Of a stretch of 64,000 nt of DNA, positions 1 to 11,379 are shown piece after piece. The notes beneath the pieces were generated by a model. It made no database searches and was not told the origin of the DNA. It saw only the letters and a program-made list of their open reading frames with translations. Position 1 is the first letter of the stretch. Each line of letters opens with the position of its first letter. The stretch is from Asterella californica (taxonomy: Eukaryota > Streptophyta > Marchantiopsida > Marchantiales > Aytoniaceae), in NCBI GenBank assembly GCA_036924285.1, contig JAYKYS010000009.1, positions 17,422,001-17,486,000 on the forward strand, written 5' to 3'. The position numbers were made by a program, and so were the translations under genes.

Positions 1-299
1 GTTGCAAGCTGTCCGGCTTATGATCGGTACCACTTCCACTACGCCACAAATAGCGGTGCGGGAGGAATTTGCTGTAGAACCGCTGGAACCACCAAGGGAC
101 ATAGCGAAGCCCAAGGGGAGAGGGAAACTTGGGGAATTAGAATCAGATACCCAAAAGAGTGTTTAACCCCACTTGGGTGCAGGATAGATCAGTGTGTCCA
201 AGCGAAAACTTGAACAAAAAGGCGTCCGCGGTTTTGAGAGCAGCAGACTTATCAGGGAAGCTCCGGATGTCTGAACTCGAAATGGATTTTGCATTATAA
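1..299 (+). CDS. Partial, frame-broken coding fragment, unidentified
   Basis: The first ~160 bases are open in the frame starting at base 2 and read as ordinary protein (rich in P, E, K; includes EPLEPPRDIAKPKGRGK). From about base 141 the sensible reading moves to another frame, through FNPTWVQDRSVCPSENLNKK and a charged segment LSGKLRMSELEMDFAL, to a TAA at 297-299. The two frames overlap around 141-163. No splice pair explains the switch: gtttaa...ggtgcag would leave a 22-base intron, which is too short. The fragment is therefore either a frameshifted pseudogene or an exon pair with an unusual acceptor (ggaattag at 140). The N-terminal part lies before the window. I do not recognise the protein. 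That it is coding is inferred only from composition and continuity. Confidence 0.35.
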
Positions 300-509
300 A
301 GTCAATCTGTCTCCTTGACGAGAGTTTACGCGGAAGAACCTGGCTTCAAGACATAGCTTGGAAGAACCCCTACCCTAGGTACTAGGTTAAACGTTAAGTT
401 TCGAGCAGGAGCATGCTGTTGTACACCCAAAACAAGACGAGCCAGCAGACTAAGGTGTGTACTCCTTACGGAGATGGGGACTAAGATACTTTGTAATAAT
501 ATAGGGTAG

Positions 510-676
510 TCTGAGGACAAACCAATCCAGTCACATAAAAAGCCGGATACCATCGAGCTGTTTACAAGATTCGAGTCGAAACCCAAAGCAGCTGCCTTGT
601 TGTCCGACTCGTTTTGGTGTCAACTTGACAAAGTTGCTGAGGATCTAGTTAGATGCCTCCCGGCTGAAATTGGAAG
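510..676 (+). CDS. Probable internal exon, unidentified protein
   Basis: A frame open for 55 codons starts right after a possible acceptor (atatagggtag at 499-509) and ends at a good donor (GGAAG|gtgaag at 677). It reads as soluble protein with KAAALLSDSFWCQLDKVAED in the middle and LVRCLPAEIG at the end. The exon would leave a phase-2 boundary. The minus-strand open frame in this stretch is a shadow of it. It may belong to the same transcript as the fragments at 1-299 and 1,200-1,367, but phases do not join simply. I do not recognise the family. Confidence 0.35.
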
Positions 677-1199
677 GTGAAGACCAATGTCCTCTACGGT
701 AAGTCTTACCAAATTCTCCCCTTCCTCAGCTATCTGTCTCGTCTGCTTCGTATTCTTCTCAACATTCTTGTTTCTAGCACTGTCCCGCCAGTGCGCGGGT
801 CTACGGTCAGAAAGGCTACGGCATGTAGTTCTTAAAGAGTGCATCTTCTCTGGGTTCCAAATTCAGGGGTTACCATATGTGTTTGTGGGTAGTTCCTGCA
901 TCCCGCTGCGAACCAACAGAGACTGACATAGATGTCACATGATATAATTGGTTCAAAACCACAAACATTACGAGACCAAGCGAGCGTGACATGAGGGTTG
1001 CGACGTTTATGCCCTTTGTAAGCCATCTATCCTACGAAGTAGAGCCGTATTGTGACTTCAAAACATGGGAGACAGCGGAGCTACTGATTGTGGGAGGTTA
1101 TGCACCAGGGCCATTCACTCAATCCTGTTCCCGTAATGATACTGCGGTAGAGACTGTTGACAATAGAATGACTTAAAAAGGTAGCCGTTGGAACCATAG

Positions 1200-1367
1200 C
1201 TAGCAGTGCATCTGTCTGACGTTAAGTGTCCTGTATCACAACCTCCGCAAGTTAAGCGTGTAGCAGAGCTCAGTGAGATTTTGATAGCACTACAGAGTAT
1301 CCACTCCTAGCTTGAAACGCTGTCTGAGCAGTTAGGTAAGCAGATACAGGACGTTTGCATGGTGTGA
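1200..1367 (+). pseudogene. Coiled-coil-like coding fragment interrupted by TAG
   Basis: After a possible acceptor (ccatag), the frame reads SDVKCPVSQPPQVKRVAELS and then a helical stretch EILIALQSIHS. It meets TAG at 1,308-1,310 and carries straight on as LETLSEQLGKQIQDVCMV before TGA at 1,365. The heptad-like pattern continues across the TAG, and a single C-to-T change from CAG would explain it. Alternatively the TAG is the acceptor of a further intron (ctcctag|CTTGAA). Together with the pieces at 1-299 and 510-676 this suggests a decayed or heavily spliced gene. No family is recognised. Confidence 0.35.
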
Positions 1368-1572
1368 GCATATTTAGTTAGTTGATTCTGCTCTTACGGA
1401 AATGTGATATGCTAAAACAGATAACTAAACAAAAAAGAAAGCAGATAAAAATCTTCCTAGGAGAGCAAGATATGGAACGCGTTCAGTGGTATGTCAGAGG
1501 TTCAGATCCTCTCCTTCTCCCTTCCCATTTCTTTGATGATCGTTGGTGTACGTCAGTTGCAATTTTGGGCGG

Positions 1573-1679
1573 GGCGAGAGTTCCACGCAACTGTCGCATC
1601 ATAAACATCTTTTGCAACCAATAATACTTCCTGGTAGCACACACTGTGTATGATGCAACAGGTGCATGGAACTCTCGCC
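1573..1679. other. Long imperfect hairpin, possible small-RNA precursor or foldback element
   Basis: The left arm at 1,573-1,603 and the right arm at 1,649-1,679 are inverted copies, 31 bases each with 3 mismatches and no bulge. The loop is 45 bases (1,604-1,648). The size (~107 nt) and the dispersed mismatches fit a plant microRNA precursor. A miniature inverted-repeat element is the alternative. No known mature miRNA was recognised. Confidence 0.5.
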
Positions 1680-1699
1680 GACTCTGGACCTCATCATCG

Positions 1700-4093
1700 T
1701 AGTTCCCTTCGCCAGTCGGTAAAGCAATTGAAGCGGTACCTAACGACGCTTTTCATCAGTTTCTTGACCAACATTGAAACATGCACGAATCGGTATAGCC
1801 TGGTTGATGTACTACAGATACATATTCTAGCGAAGTTTCCCCTTGCTGACCGAGTCACCATATGGTGCAGACACTCTTTGTAGTTTCATGAGAGATGAAC
1901 AGTTCTAATGCTGTTTGCAATCAAGGTTCATATAAAGATGTACAAGCAGGCGCATAGCATCCGGGTGCTACCTTTCTGGCAATTATGGTGGAAACATGGA
2001 AATAGCTAAATTTTGTTCTACTAAAGGGAAGTTATTACCGGGAGATACCTGAGTTTTCTACTCCCGAAAGCCATTCCAAAACCGGCCGTGTTTAATACCA
2101 CTTGGAATAACTTGCTTTTGTCACGATGGACATGCTGTTAGTCTCTTCCCGGTGGTAAGGAACCTCCTCACATATCATCAGCAGACAAACCTTTCACTTG
2201 AAGATAAGGAAAGATTTGCTTCAGTGAACATGTGGCTCTTTCAGGCGCTATCAGCAGACACACCTTCCACTTGAAGCTCATGAAATATTTGCTTCATTCA
2301 ACATGTGGCCCTTTCAGGGGCTATCTTCCACGAAAGAAAAGATGGCAAATGATGCTGAATGTTAGACTGTATGGATAGTGCCAGCCATAGAACAAAAATG
2401 AACACTGCGCCTTTGAGTTGTTGGACTTCAGTCCCTAACCCACGATGCAGGCTACTTACCGGCAAAAGACGGAATTCGGTGTGGGTCGTTATTTCAGCAC
2501 AGTGGCGACTGACTTGAAACCCCCAAGGAGACCGGGCTTCATTGCCTGGCACCCTATTTCTACTGTTTGTACTTGCTACTTCCTAGTAAATCTTGTTCTG
2601 CTTTGGACTCACTCGTGTGGTAGCTTGGTCACTAACAGCAAAGATTGCTGCGTGCAACTTGATGACTCCGCTTGAACCATAGGTTTTCATAAAGCTGTCT
2701 ATCTGTTCTTCTCAGCCTAGCTTAGCCCTAGAATGGATAGACTCGGCTCCAATATGTAAGATGTTCGTTCAGAAGTGTGTACTGATTTTCTGATTTTCAT
2801 GATTCATGATTTCATGATTTCAGCTTGTCATTTTCTGATTCTTCAATTGCAGGCAAGTAACTCCGGTAATTATTCTGCAGCAAAAGCTCCCTTCAAAGTT
2901 TTTCCAAAAGCTGAACTAAGATACGCAGACTAAGATATGGATGGGTGTGATTTTGTAGGTACATGCAGGGTTGCTGAAGCATCCACACCAGCTGCGGATG
3001 TAAGTATAGAAAGGGTTGCTACAAGGTCTAATCGGAAATGGTTATATGATTCTTTGCTACCACTTCCATCCAGCACAGAATATATTACCTCTTTGACGGG
3101 AAGCAGGAGAAAAATGAGTGAGATGTTGATTAAGGATCTAAATCCAGTGCTAAGGGAGTAACTTCCTTCCAAATCGAACGTCTTGTCCCAGAAACCCATG
3201 GAGGTGGATGGAAATATGGCCTCAGTGAACGTGCCTAGCCTTGGATGTAGAGTTCAGATAACATCTCTCAGATAGTATCTCTACTCCACACTACAGCGAG
3301 CTTCGTCTGTAGTAACTTTGAGAAATACATCTGGAGCAGCTCATCTTTAACAGTAATCCGTATCAACACGCTGTGACCATGTCTCAGCTCATTGATCGCC
3401 AGGAGGTTGTTTATTGCAGACGTGTCAAACTTGAAGTCCTTGAACTCATGCCTTCATCCCACCTTATTTCTTTGTGGAAGATTTGGGAAATTGATAAACT
3501 TCTACCAAGCTGTTAAATCTTGGACCAAATCTTGGGGTTTATCTCGAGGAAAAAACTTGACGATTGAGCCACTTGGAGATATTCACATCAGCTGCAAGTC
3601 TAGTTGAAGTGTTAAAGGGATCTTCAAAACTTCGGCGCAAACGGCCTTCACCAGTAACTTCCTGTAGCTACAAATGGAGGGCAGTAGCTTGCACCCTGGG
3701 TATCATGCAATTGAACTGATACGATGATATTCTCATCGGTCAGTTGCCAGTTCTGGTAGCATTGATTAAGAAGGAATGGGTTCGATAGTAGACTGACTTA
3801 GGTACTGCACCCGCTAAGGGCGCACGAGTAAGAGCTCTTCCCCATCTTCGACCTCTGGAGATCTAAGACACTAGCCTGACTTCGAGTCTGTTATATGTTT
3901 TCAACTAGAGTACAACCTTACACTCAAGGTTACACACGTCACTGCTCCAATGAACTCTTCCGAATTCTCAAGGACGTTTACACGGGGTCAATTACATTGG
4001 TCTGCTTACTACATTTTGCAATCTGCAATCCCCAATCAATCATCTGAGTTGTCGGAACTGATCCATCTCGTGGGGTCGTGTTCTTCTTGGCAG
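1700..4093. other. No firm gene; possible 5' exons of the coiled-coil gene
   Basis: Several short open frames lie on the plus strand (2,937-3,161; 3,392-3,607; 3,950-4,093) with plausible acceptors (ttcaattgcag at ~2,852; gtttattgcag at ~3,419). None joins the next with matched phases that I can defend. The first exon and promoter of the gene starting at 4,094 should be here or further left. A stretch at 2,220-2,320 holds two similar ~70-base segments (cttcacttgaag / cttccacttgaag ... gctatc), a small local duplication. Confidence 0.4.
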
Positions 4094-7000
4094 TCGAAAA
4101 GTCCCGTGGAAACTTCGAACGATGTGGAAAATGTACTAGCGAGGTCCTTGCGAAACGAGAATGATTTGTTGCGGTTTCAGCTCAACGATATCATCACCCG
4201 AGAAAAAAATCAGGTGCATAAGTGAAACGCAAAGATCATATGGTCTAGCACGTGATGACATAGATAGAGTCATTGACGTGATTTTTCTATGCGAATCAGA
4301 ATCCGAAGGTTACTTTAGCTTCATACAATAAAGTCTTCGGTCCATCCTGCTGCCAGTCGTATTGTCGGTCTTACGTCACTTATTGGCAACAATATGGTTG
4401 CAGCGTATAGAACTCCAGAGGCTCAGATCCCATCGCGATGTGGAAGTGTCTCAACTTGTGAGTGCGGCGACAACGCAGCTGAAGGCAGAGGTTGACCAAC
4501 TCAAAGGATTACTGCAATCTACCTCCTCGCAGCTTCTGCAAGCTCTTACGGACAAGGAGAAACTTGTTGCGGATAAGGACCTGTCCGTCCGTGCGCTTGA
4601 AGATGTTAGGCATGGAGCTGCAGCGAGTGAAACGTCGTTGCGAAGTCGCTTGCAACATCTTGAAGAGATGGTTACCAAAGGTTTTGCAATGGCGACCTCC
4701 TTAGCTGATTCAGTCGATGCCTTCCAGCGGCACGTTTTACCGACTTTTAACCCATCAGCACCTGACTTGAACAAGCCTGGCAAGGAGGCACCTGAACCAG
4801 GAGCACCTAAATCCATGACGGAGGAGGTGATTTTCCCTCAATCTTCTTAATTTCAACAGACAGAAGGTGGTGGAACTTAATTCGAGGCATGTGGGCGTGT
4901 ACAACCGCAGCTTAAACTGAGGAGAGATAGTAAAGATGATCTCTAGTTTTGACTACATGTAGCGTGAAATTCCATAGCCAGTTCTCTTCGCTGGTCTGAC
5001 TTGTTGCGCATACTGAGCTGTGCAGTTATCAAGGTTGGAGAACGGTCTGAATCTACTAAGAGTTCTTGTGGATGCTAAAAATGACACCCTTGTTTTGATT
5101 CGTGGGAAGGTCTGCTTCATCCCTTTCCCAAGAGACTGGTGCAAGAGGGCAACGGTTAATAGTGGCAATAATACTCAAAACTTGTATGATTTAGACCGCC
5201 CTCCCGGTTAATGCAGAGCACGGTTTCAAGAATGTATTTTCTATCAGCCATCCTGCATGTGTATGGAGAATTATTTCAATCTTCTAATGCTTGTCAAGCT
5301 GCATTTTGCTTTGAGACGAGGATTGCAGGAGGAAACTTAGTGCCACCGCAGTCCGTGTGATAGGTGGGATGGTTACCGGATACCTTGCTTTCTCATGCAC
5401 AAAGTGTCAAACAATCCACAATTTCTGAATAGGCTCTGAAAAGTGTTCGCTAACAGTTGAAGCAAGAAAACGAGGAGCTTAGAGCAGAACTCCAGGTAGC
5501 ACGAGAAAGAGATTCCAAGCAAACGCTGGCGGCGCAGCAACAGCCGCCCACACCAACTAACACAGATGATGTGCAGTTTGAAAAGAACATGCTCCGGCAG
5601 GAGTTGCAGTCCCTACAGGTACAAGTTTTCGTACATCAAGTAAGAAACTGTTATAATCTTTTGAACTTGTCCACCGGTGAGAGAAAAGACTGGAATCATG
5701 TTAAGAGTGCTGACAGTTCAAAGGAGTTACCAAGTTAGTGGTTATTGTCAATCGTCAAATGTACCTGAGCAGTGTACTTACTTTCAGAAAGATTGACAAG
5801 TCTCCTCTCTTGAATGTAGAACCTCTTCAATGCGGAAGTCAAGCAATTGAAGGCCAAATTGAAAATGTACGAACTGGAGGATCAAGCAGGCCATGGGCGT
5901 TTTGAAGAGGTTCAGACGGAGTTGCACAATCTACAAAGCAAGCTTGTGGCGCTGGAGGGATCCAGAGCTCTCTTGGAGTCTCGCTTGAAAGAAGAAACAT
6001 CTGCACGCTCCCAGCTGGTTTCTCAGTTGTTTATTTTAAGAAAAGTACGTGCCTCAGCAGTATTTACGTTTGTGAACCTTGCCTTTCTGTCCGTCCGACA
6101 TCGTATATAACGAATGTCTGTACGTTGGGACTGAACCGAAATGCACGCATCAAATGCATAACTTTTGTTATGTTGAGGAATCGGAGTATGTTTTGAAGAG
6201 CCATTCAGCATCTCTTGGCATACCCCGATTTCTAACTCGAGCATCTTCTTTGGACTGTAACGAAGCCCCGTGTTCAGAACGAAGATCTCCTCGGCCATAG
6301 ATCGACTTCGATGTCAACTTGGGTGGTTTGACCCCCAGTGGGCACCCTTCTGCTCGACTTGAATTTTAGGGGAAAGGGAAAGCATATAATGTGCGGTCGG
6401 CACAAAGTGTGTTGGTTAGAGTTTAGGGAAATTTTCAAATTTAAGGTAACATTTAGATATAGAGGGTACTGGATACAAACCTAAAGTAAAGTTACTTAAG
6501 GTTTAGATACAAAAAGTTATAGGGAAACATGTTGATTTAAGACCAGCTTTAACATTTGAAGCAGGGTTTAGAATTAAGGTTTGAGGTAATATGTTGATCT
6601 ACGGTAAGGTTTAATGCTTAATAATGAGGAAACTCACATGCTAATCATACCATTCTGGGATACAGGAAAATGAGAAGTTTAAAGCCGAACTGGAGACTCT
6701 GAAGCTCAATCAGAAGGTAAGCCAAGATTGGCACAAGCAAACTTTTTCCATTCAGTTGGTGAAGTCTTGCATAGCAAGCTATACTACCACCTCAAGATGA
6801 GCTCAACATATCTTGCCCTGTTACTGTATGTTCCGTCTGAACTTACGTTAGTACTTTTAGATTCGTTGTCAAATCACCTACTTCCGCAGAGTAGAAATTA
6901 TCTTTTGATAACACTTCATTCGGTAAGTGAGCGCTCAGGGGAATTGTCTCTTCGATTCGTTCTGTACAGTTCTTGGTTCGACAGCCGCGGAGTGGTCGCA

Positions 7001-7350
7001 TTCCGGTCGAGAAGATGGATTTGATGAACACCATGAACCAACTGTTGATGGAAATGAACAAGCTCAAGGGTGATAAGGTTGCTTTAGAAGAAGAGTTAAA
7101 AGTGCAGCGGAGATCGCAGGTTCGAGAGCATGTGAAGAAAACGGTTACTGCTCGAGATGTTTCTATGGCGGCCAATAACAAGGTCAATATCCACACCTGC
7201 AGATAATTCCAACAAGCAACTTGGACTTATCTTTTCGTCTTCAATAATGAATCGTGTGCAGATAGTCTCTCTTGGCTGCACTGCTACTCAGTCATGATCC
7301 TCCTGTTACTGTGTCCACAGGGACTGCAAAGATCATCTGCAAGCTCTTAG
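4094..7350 (+). CDS. Coiled-coil protein gene, seven 3' exons, unidentified
   Basis: Seven exons join cleanly, all in phase 0 with GT-AG introns: 4,094-4,213; 4,404-4,826; 5,457-5,618; 5,820-6,044; 6,666-6,716; 6,970-7,182; 7,321-7,350 (TAG stop). They give 407 residues, but the N-terminus is upstream and unresolved. Nearly all exons are predicted long helices with heptads (LKQENEELRAELQVARERD, ENEKFKAELETLKLNQK, VALEEELKVQRR). Exon 2 carries a helix-breaking Pro/Gly/Glu linker (NPSAPDLNKPGKEAPEPGAP) and exon 3 a Q/P/T-rich one (QQQPPTPTNTDD). The C-terminus is short and polar (GLQRSSASS). The role is probably structural scaffolding or dimerisation; I found no catalytic domain or membrane segment. 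Acceptors include ggttgcag, cgctaacag, tgaatgtag, ggatacag, ctgtacag and gtccacag. The uniform phase 0 and absence of stops indicate a real gene rather than chance open frames. The family is not recognised. Confidence 0.7.
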
Positions 7351-10300
7351 ATTATGCTAACATAGAAAGTTAGTGCCTGCTAGATAGAACCCATTACCAA
7401 GATGGCAACGTCCTGGAGACTTAAAAAGAAAAACCGTACTGGAAATATTTTAACGTGGTTTACTATCAAGATAACAACAGACCGGCAGTTGTCTCGCGCA
7501 ATTGATTGCTGTGGAACCTACAAAAAGTCCTCGTGTAAAAGAGAAGAGAGAGTCGTTAGCCTACGGGAAAGAACTTGAACCGTCTGCAAGAAAACACAGG
7601 AATGCTCAAGTGCACATAATACTTATATAGGATCCGTATCTTGCATGCTGCCAGAGAAAAGTTTGCGTTTTCTTGAATACTGTAGCATGCGTCTAACAGG
7701 TAGGCGATTTGGAGTTAGCATCCAAGCTGGCAAGCGCTCGATTACAGCAGCTTGTGAATGGGGGATCAAGAACACCAAATCCACCAGGGACACCGCTTCC
7801 ATCGACAGATTGTAACAACGACGTTTCAAATGGCATTTCAAATGCCATGGCCATGATTCACATGATTTGAGGTCCAAAGGCGGAAAGTATACTGGTCAAG
7901 CAAGTTATCCAGCTGGCATCCCACCAGCCATGATCAACAGAATTTGATCTCGAAGAGAAGGCAAGCTGGCTGATTCAGAAAGTCATCCACGAGCGGCATG
8001 GTCAGCATCAACATAATTTGGTCTCCAAGAGATCTTTAAGCAAGCAGGCTGCTTCAAAAAATGTGTATAATCGAAATGGCATAGCGATTACGAACACGGT
8101 TTGATGTGGAGGATAGAGGGATCTTTCTGATCAAGGCCTCATCATCCTTCTTTGACTTATCAAGCCAAGATTACATCCAGTAGCCTATGCAGGAGGCACG
8201 AGTCAGGACTAGAATCACGATTTGTCAGAAACCGTTTCTTGTTGCTTCTAAAGGCCTTTCCCGCATGTAGTCATTCCATGGAGTAACTAGGGCTTGAGCT
8301 CGTGGGACCTGCTCGCAAATATGACCTGGATGCTTGGACCGCTTAATTGTACGCATACTAGCTTAGTTGCTTCACAGGCATGTGCACCGTTCATTTAGCC
8401 AGATATTTGTTTGCTGAGTAGGGAGTTTATTCTTAAGTGAACGCTTATTATCTTCATGAGTTCTCTTGAATAACAACTTTGGTTTTTGCTCAATAATTGG
8501 TGACTGTGGATGAAAGTTGGCTCAGCTGCCTAGAGTGTGATTTGGCCATCTGCAAGCAAGTAAGAGTCAGTATCCACTTGAGATCACAGGAGAAAACTCA
8601 GAAGCCATCGTCCCATAACTCTTGCGGTGTTTCCTCTCTGGTGAGTCCTCAAATGCTTAACTTCATTGTGTCTTCGTTTCAACGTGAGATTTTCCTTCAA
8701 GCAGCTGGTCAACGTGACTGATGCTGTGACGAGAACCGAGTAGGAAATTTTCTTCCTGAGTTCTCCAGCCTGATATTCTGCACATAAATATATACTACAA
8801 GCTCGTAGGCTAACATTAATCTAGAGCTATACTAGTTACACGTGTTTTGTGTACTTACTTTAGTTAAACACACTCTATTTTACTCGAGTATATTATGGGG
8901 ACTCAACCCCTGGGTGTGCTCTCTCGCCTGCATACTGAGAATGGCCTTGCCCTTCCGTCAGTTCCTTCTGTCCTTCTTCGTTCCTTTTGTGCTACGGGAG
9001 TTCCTTCCCTTCTGGAGTGGATGCACATCGGCCAGTAAACAGTACTGAGAGCTGTTGCGAGATGTTTTGCCCTCTTCAGACGGCTAGTAGCTGGTACCTT
9101 CATGACTCCATAGATTCTTCGAAGTATCACGAAGCCAGGTTTGAATGGATCTTCCATGGTATGGTACCACTCTTGTGTAACCTGTTTGGAGAGCGTTATG
9201 CTCCAAGACTGATCGGCCGAGACCCGAAAATATGTTTGGCTAAAAGGCATGCGACTAGGTATACCTTCGAGTACACTGACGATAATGTTTGCAGTTGTAC
9301 TGTTGTAGGTACTCAACTCATGACTGCTCGAAGATTTAGCAGAAAGACTGGCGTCACCAAGATCAGGTCTTCTGAGAGAGTCTGTCAAGGCGAACTTGTC
9401 TACCCTAAGTTGTACATAAAGCTGATGACCTTGACTATTCTGAAGTTCAGACAGTGTCAACGGCCCGGACAATGTTTAATCGGTACCGTTCAGTAAGAGG
9501 AAAGCCGCAGATTTCCCAAGTTTCAACTCCATAGTCCCATTTTTCTATCACTTGACGACAAACTACTCATTCGTCAAGTACAATGGAGACGGTGGTGAAA
9601 TGTATCGCTGATCTCTCTATATCCTTGTTAGCTGCGTATATGGTATGATTTGGTACTTAACCCGAGAGGTGCAGTGCCGGCCACCTTTGTTGAAACATAA
9701 CTATAGCGTACATATTGACGATTTCAAAGGAAAGACGAGGAGACAAAGCCAGAACTGTTTTTACGTTTTTGTTCTTATGTTCCATATTCAGTTCTAAATG
9801 CTCTAGTATATCTTAGTGCAACCATTAGTCTTTGGCACGAACTATGATGGTCACTCATACACTAAATCTCTAGTTTCTTGGAGTTCAGATCCCAACTCAC
9901 TCAGGTGCACGTGAATTATATATACATATGTATGTTCAGTAAACTAAGATAGAATGTATATGCTCTTTGACTTACTGATCCCTTTCCACTGTCGTCCGTA
10001 CGGGCAGCATCTACCAATCTGAAGAGAATCTCTTCTGAACTGAGAAACATGAACTAACTTTGCTACATCCATAGTGTTGCTACACAGCGATGTTTAGGAG
10101 TAATCACCTGTTTTAGGACTTTCCCGTTCTTCGGACTTTTTGGTCAGGATCAAAGACCACCAGTGCGTGTGTGGTATCATATGATCAGTGATTTCATATG
10201 GTAGTAACTGACAGTAGGACCTCCACATATAGTGATAAAATTGTCTGGTCCCGACTTGGGCCCGCGTAATATAGTGATACTCTCTCTCTCTATTGTGTAA

Positions 10301-10998
10301 TATAGTGATACAGAATTCTGGTTTTCTTTCGTTGCCGTTCACTCATTTTTAGTGATATTTTTGCGGCGAAGGACTTTAGAAGATAAAAGGAGTGTAACGC
10401 TGGAGAGAAGAATCTCATCTAAAGTAGACAATAACAGTTTTTTGTGATTTCATACCATTCATGTCATCTTTCGTTGCATCTTCAGTTTTATCTCATTCTT
10501 CATTTTTCATTTCAAAACAGAATGCAAATATGTATATTTTTTTAACTAAACATTACAAATGAAACATTCTTTTAGTGATAACCTCTATACAATGATACGA
10601 AATGACCGGTCCGAGCTCTATTACTGTAAGCAGATTCTACTGTGTTTAGAATCTTTAGTTATCAGTTATGTAACCTACGAGCGTTAGATCTAACGACGTT
10701 CTTAGCTCGTTTGATGTACATGAGGAAGACAGCCTAGTGGAAGTTTATCCTTGCTATGATGTAGTTAAACTTCCTTCCTTAACCCTCATTTTAAGAGCAT
10801 AGATCTTTTTAGGTGCTTACCAGATGATCTCTAAGAGAAATCTTACCTCTCTTTAACGATCTGATTCAATAGATGCATAAATATACAACTCATTTATTTA
10901 CATTTCTTCCAAGAAAAGTCAAAAACTGGGAAACAGCTCAAACGATCAAAACAGAAGAAAATAACTCTGATGAAATAATAGTCGAGTGTCATTTCTCT
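7351..10998. other. No assignable gene
   Basis: I see no exon chain here. Open frames overlap on both strands at 8,903-9,496 (189 codons minus, 169 codons plus). The minus frame has a basic, Arg-rich end (QKERRRTEGTDGRAR) but no domain I can name. At 10,230-10,585 the octamer TAGTGATA recurs about five times, twice as AATATAGTGATAC flanking a short (TC)n tract. Otherwise this is unremarkable non-coding DNA. Confidence 0.5.
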
Positions 10999-11158
10999 TA
11001 ATGAGGGAAACTGGCTTGATCATACCCCCAATACGATCGTTGTGCTTTATCATACCCCTCTTAACGTATGGTTGTTTGATCATACCTCCAACCTGCCATC
11101 GATCTTCCGGCCGGTATACTTTGCCATGTAGGACCACCATGTCACTTTACAGTGCCAG
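10999..11158 (+). repeat. Dispersed repeat copy A with 3 internal ~31-bp units
   Basis: This copy and the segment at 27,978-28,137 are inverted versions of one sequence, by eye roughly 80-85 percent identical over 160 bases. Within it TTGATCATACC(C/T)C recurs three times at about 31-base spacing (near 11,016, 11,047 and 11,078). It ends ~220 bases before the MULE coding remnant, so it could be that element's left terminal region. I could not find the matching right terminus after 13.4 kb. Confidence 0.6.
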
Positions 11159-11379
11159 CTTGTGAAAACACATAGTCTGACTTGGGGCATGTCACATGTG
11201 CAATTAGCGCAGTCATCTCATAAACAAAATGTGTGCATTTGAACTAGATCAAAAAGGTTCTTGCACATTAGCGATGTCGGATCAAAAGGACACTGAGAAC
11301 TAAATCCGGGAGAATAGTGATCCGAACGGAGAGTGATCAGAAGCACGAAGTCTAGCATAATGATATGGTCATCGGATGG

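Noticed and set aside
8903..9496. Long overlapping open frames on both strands (189 and 169 codons)
   Set aside because: Neither shows a domain, exon structure or convincing composition; opposite-strand overlap makes at least one a shadow. Not called as genes.
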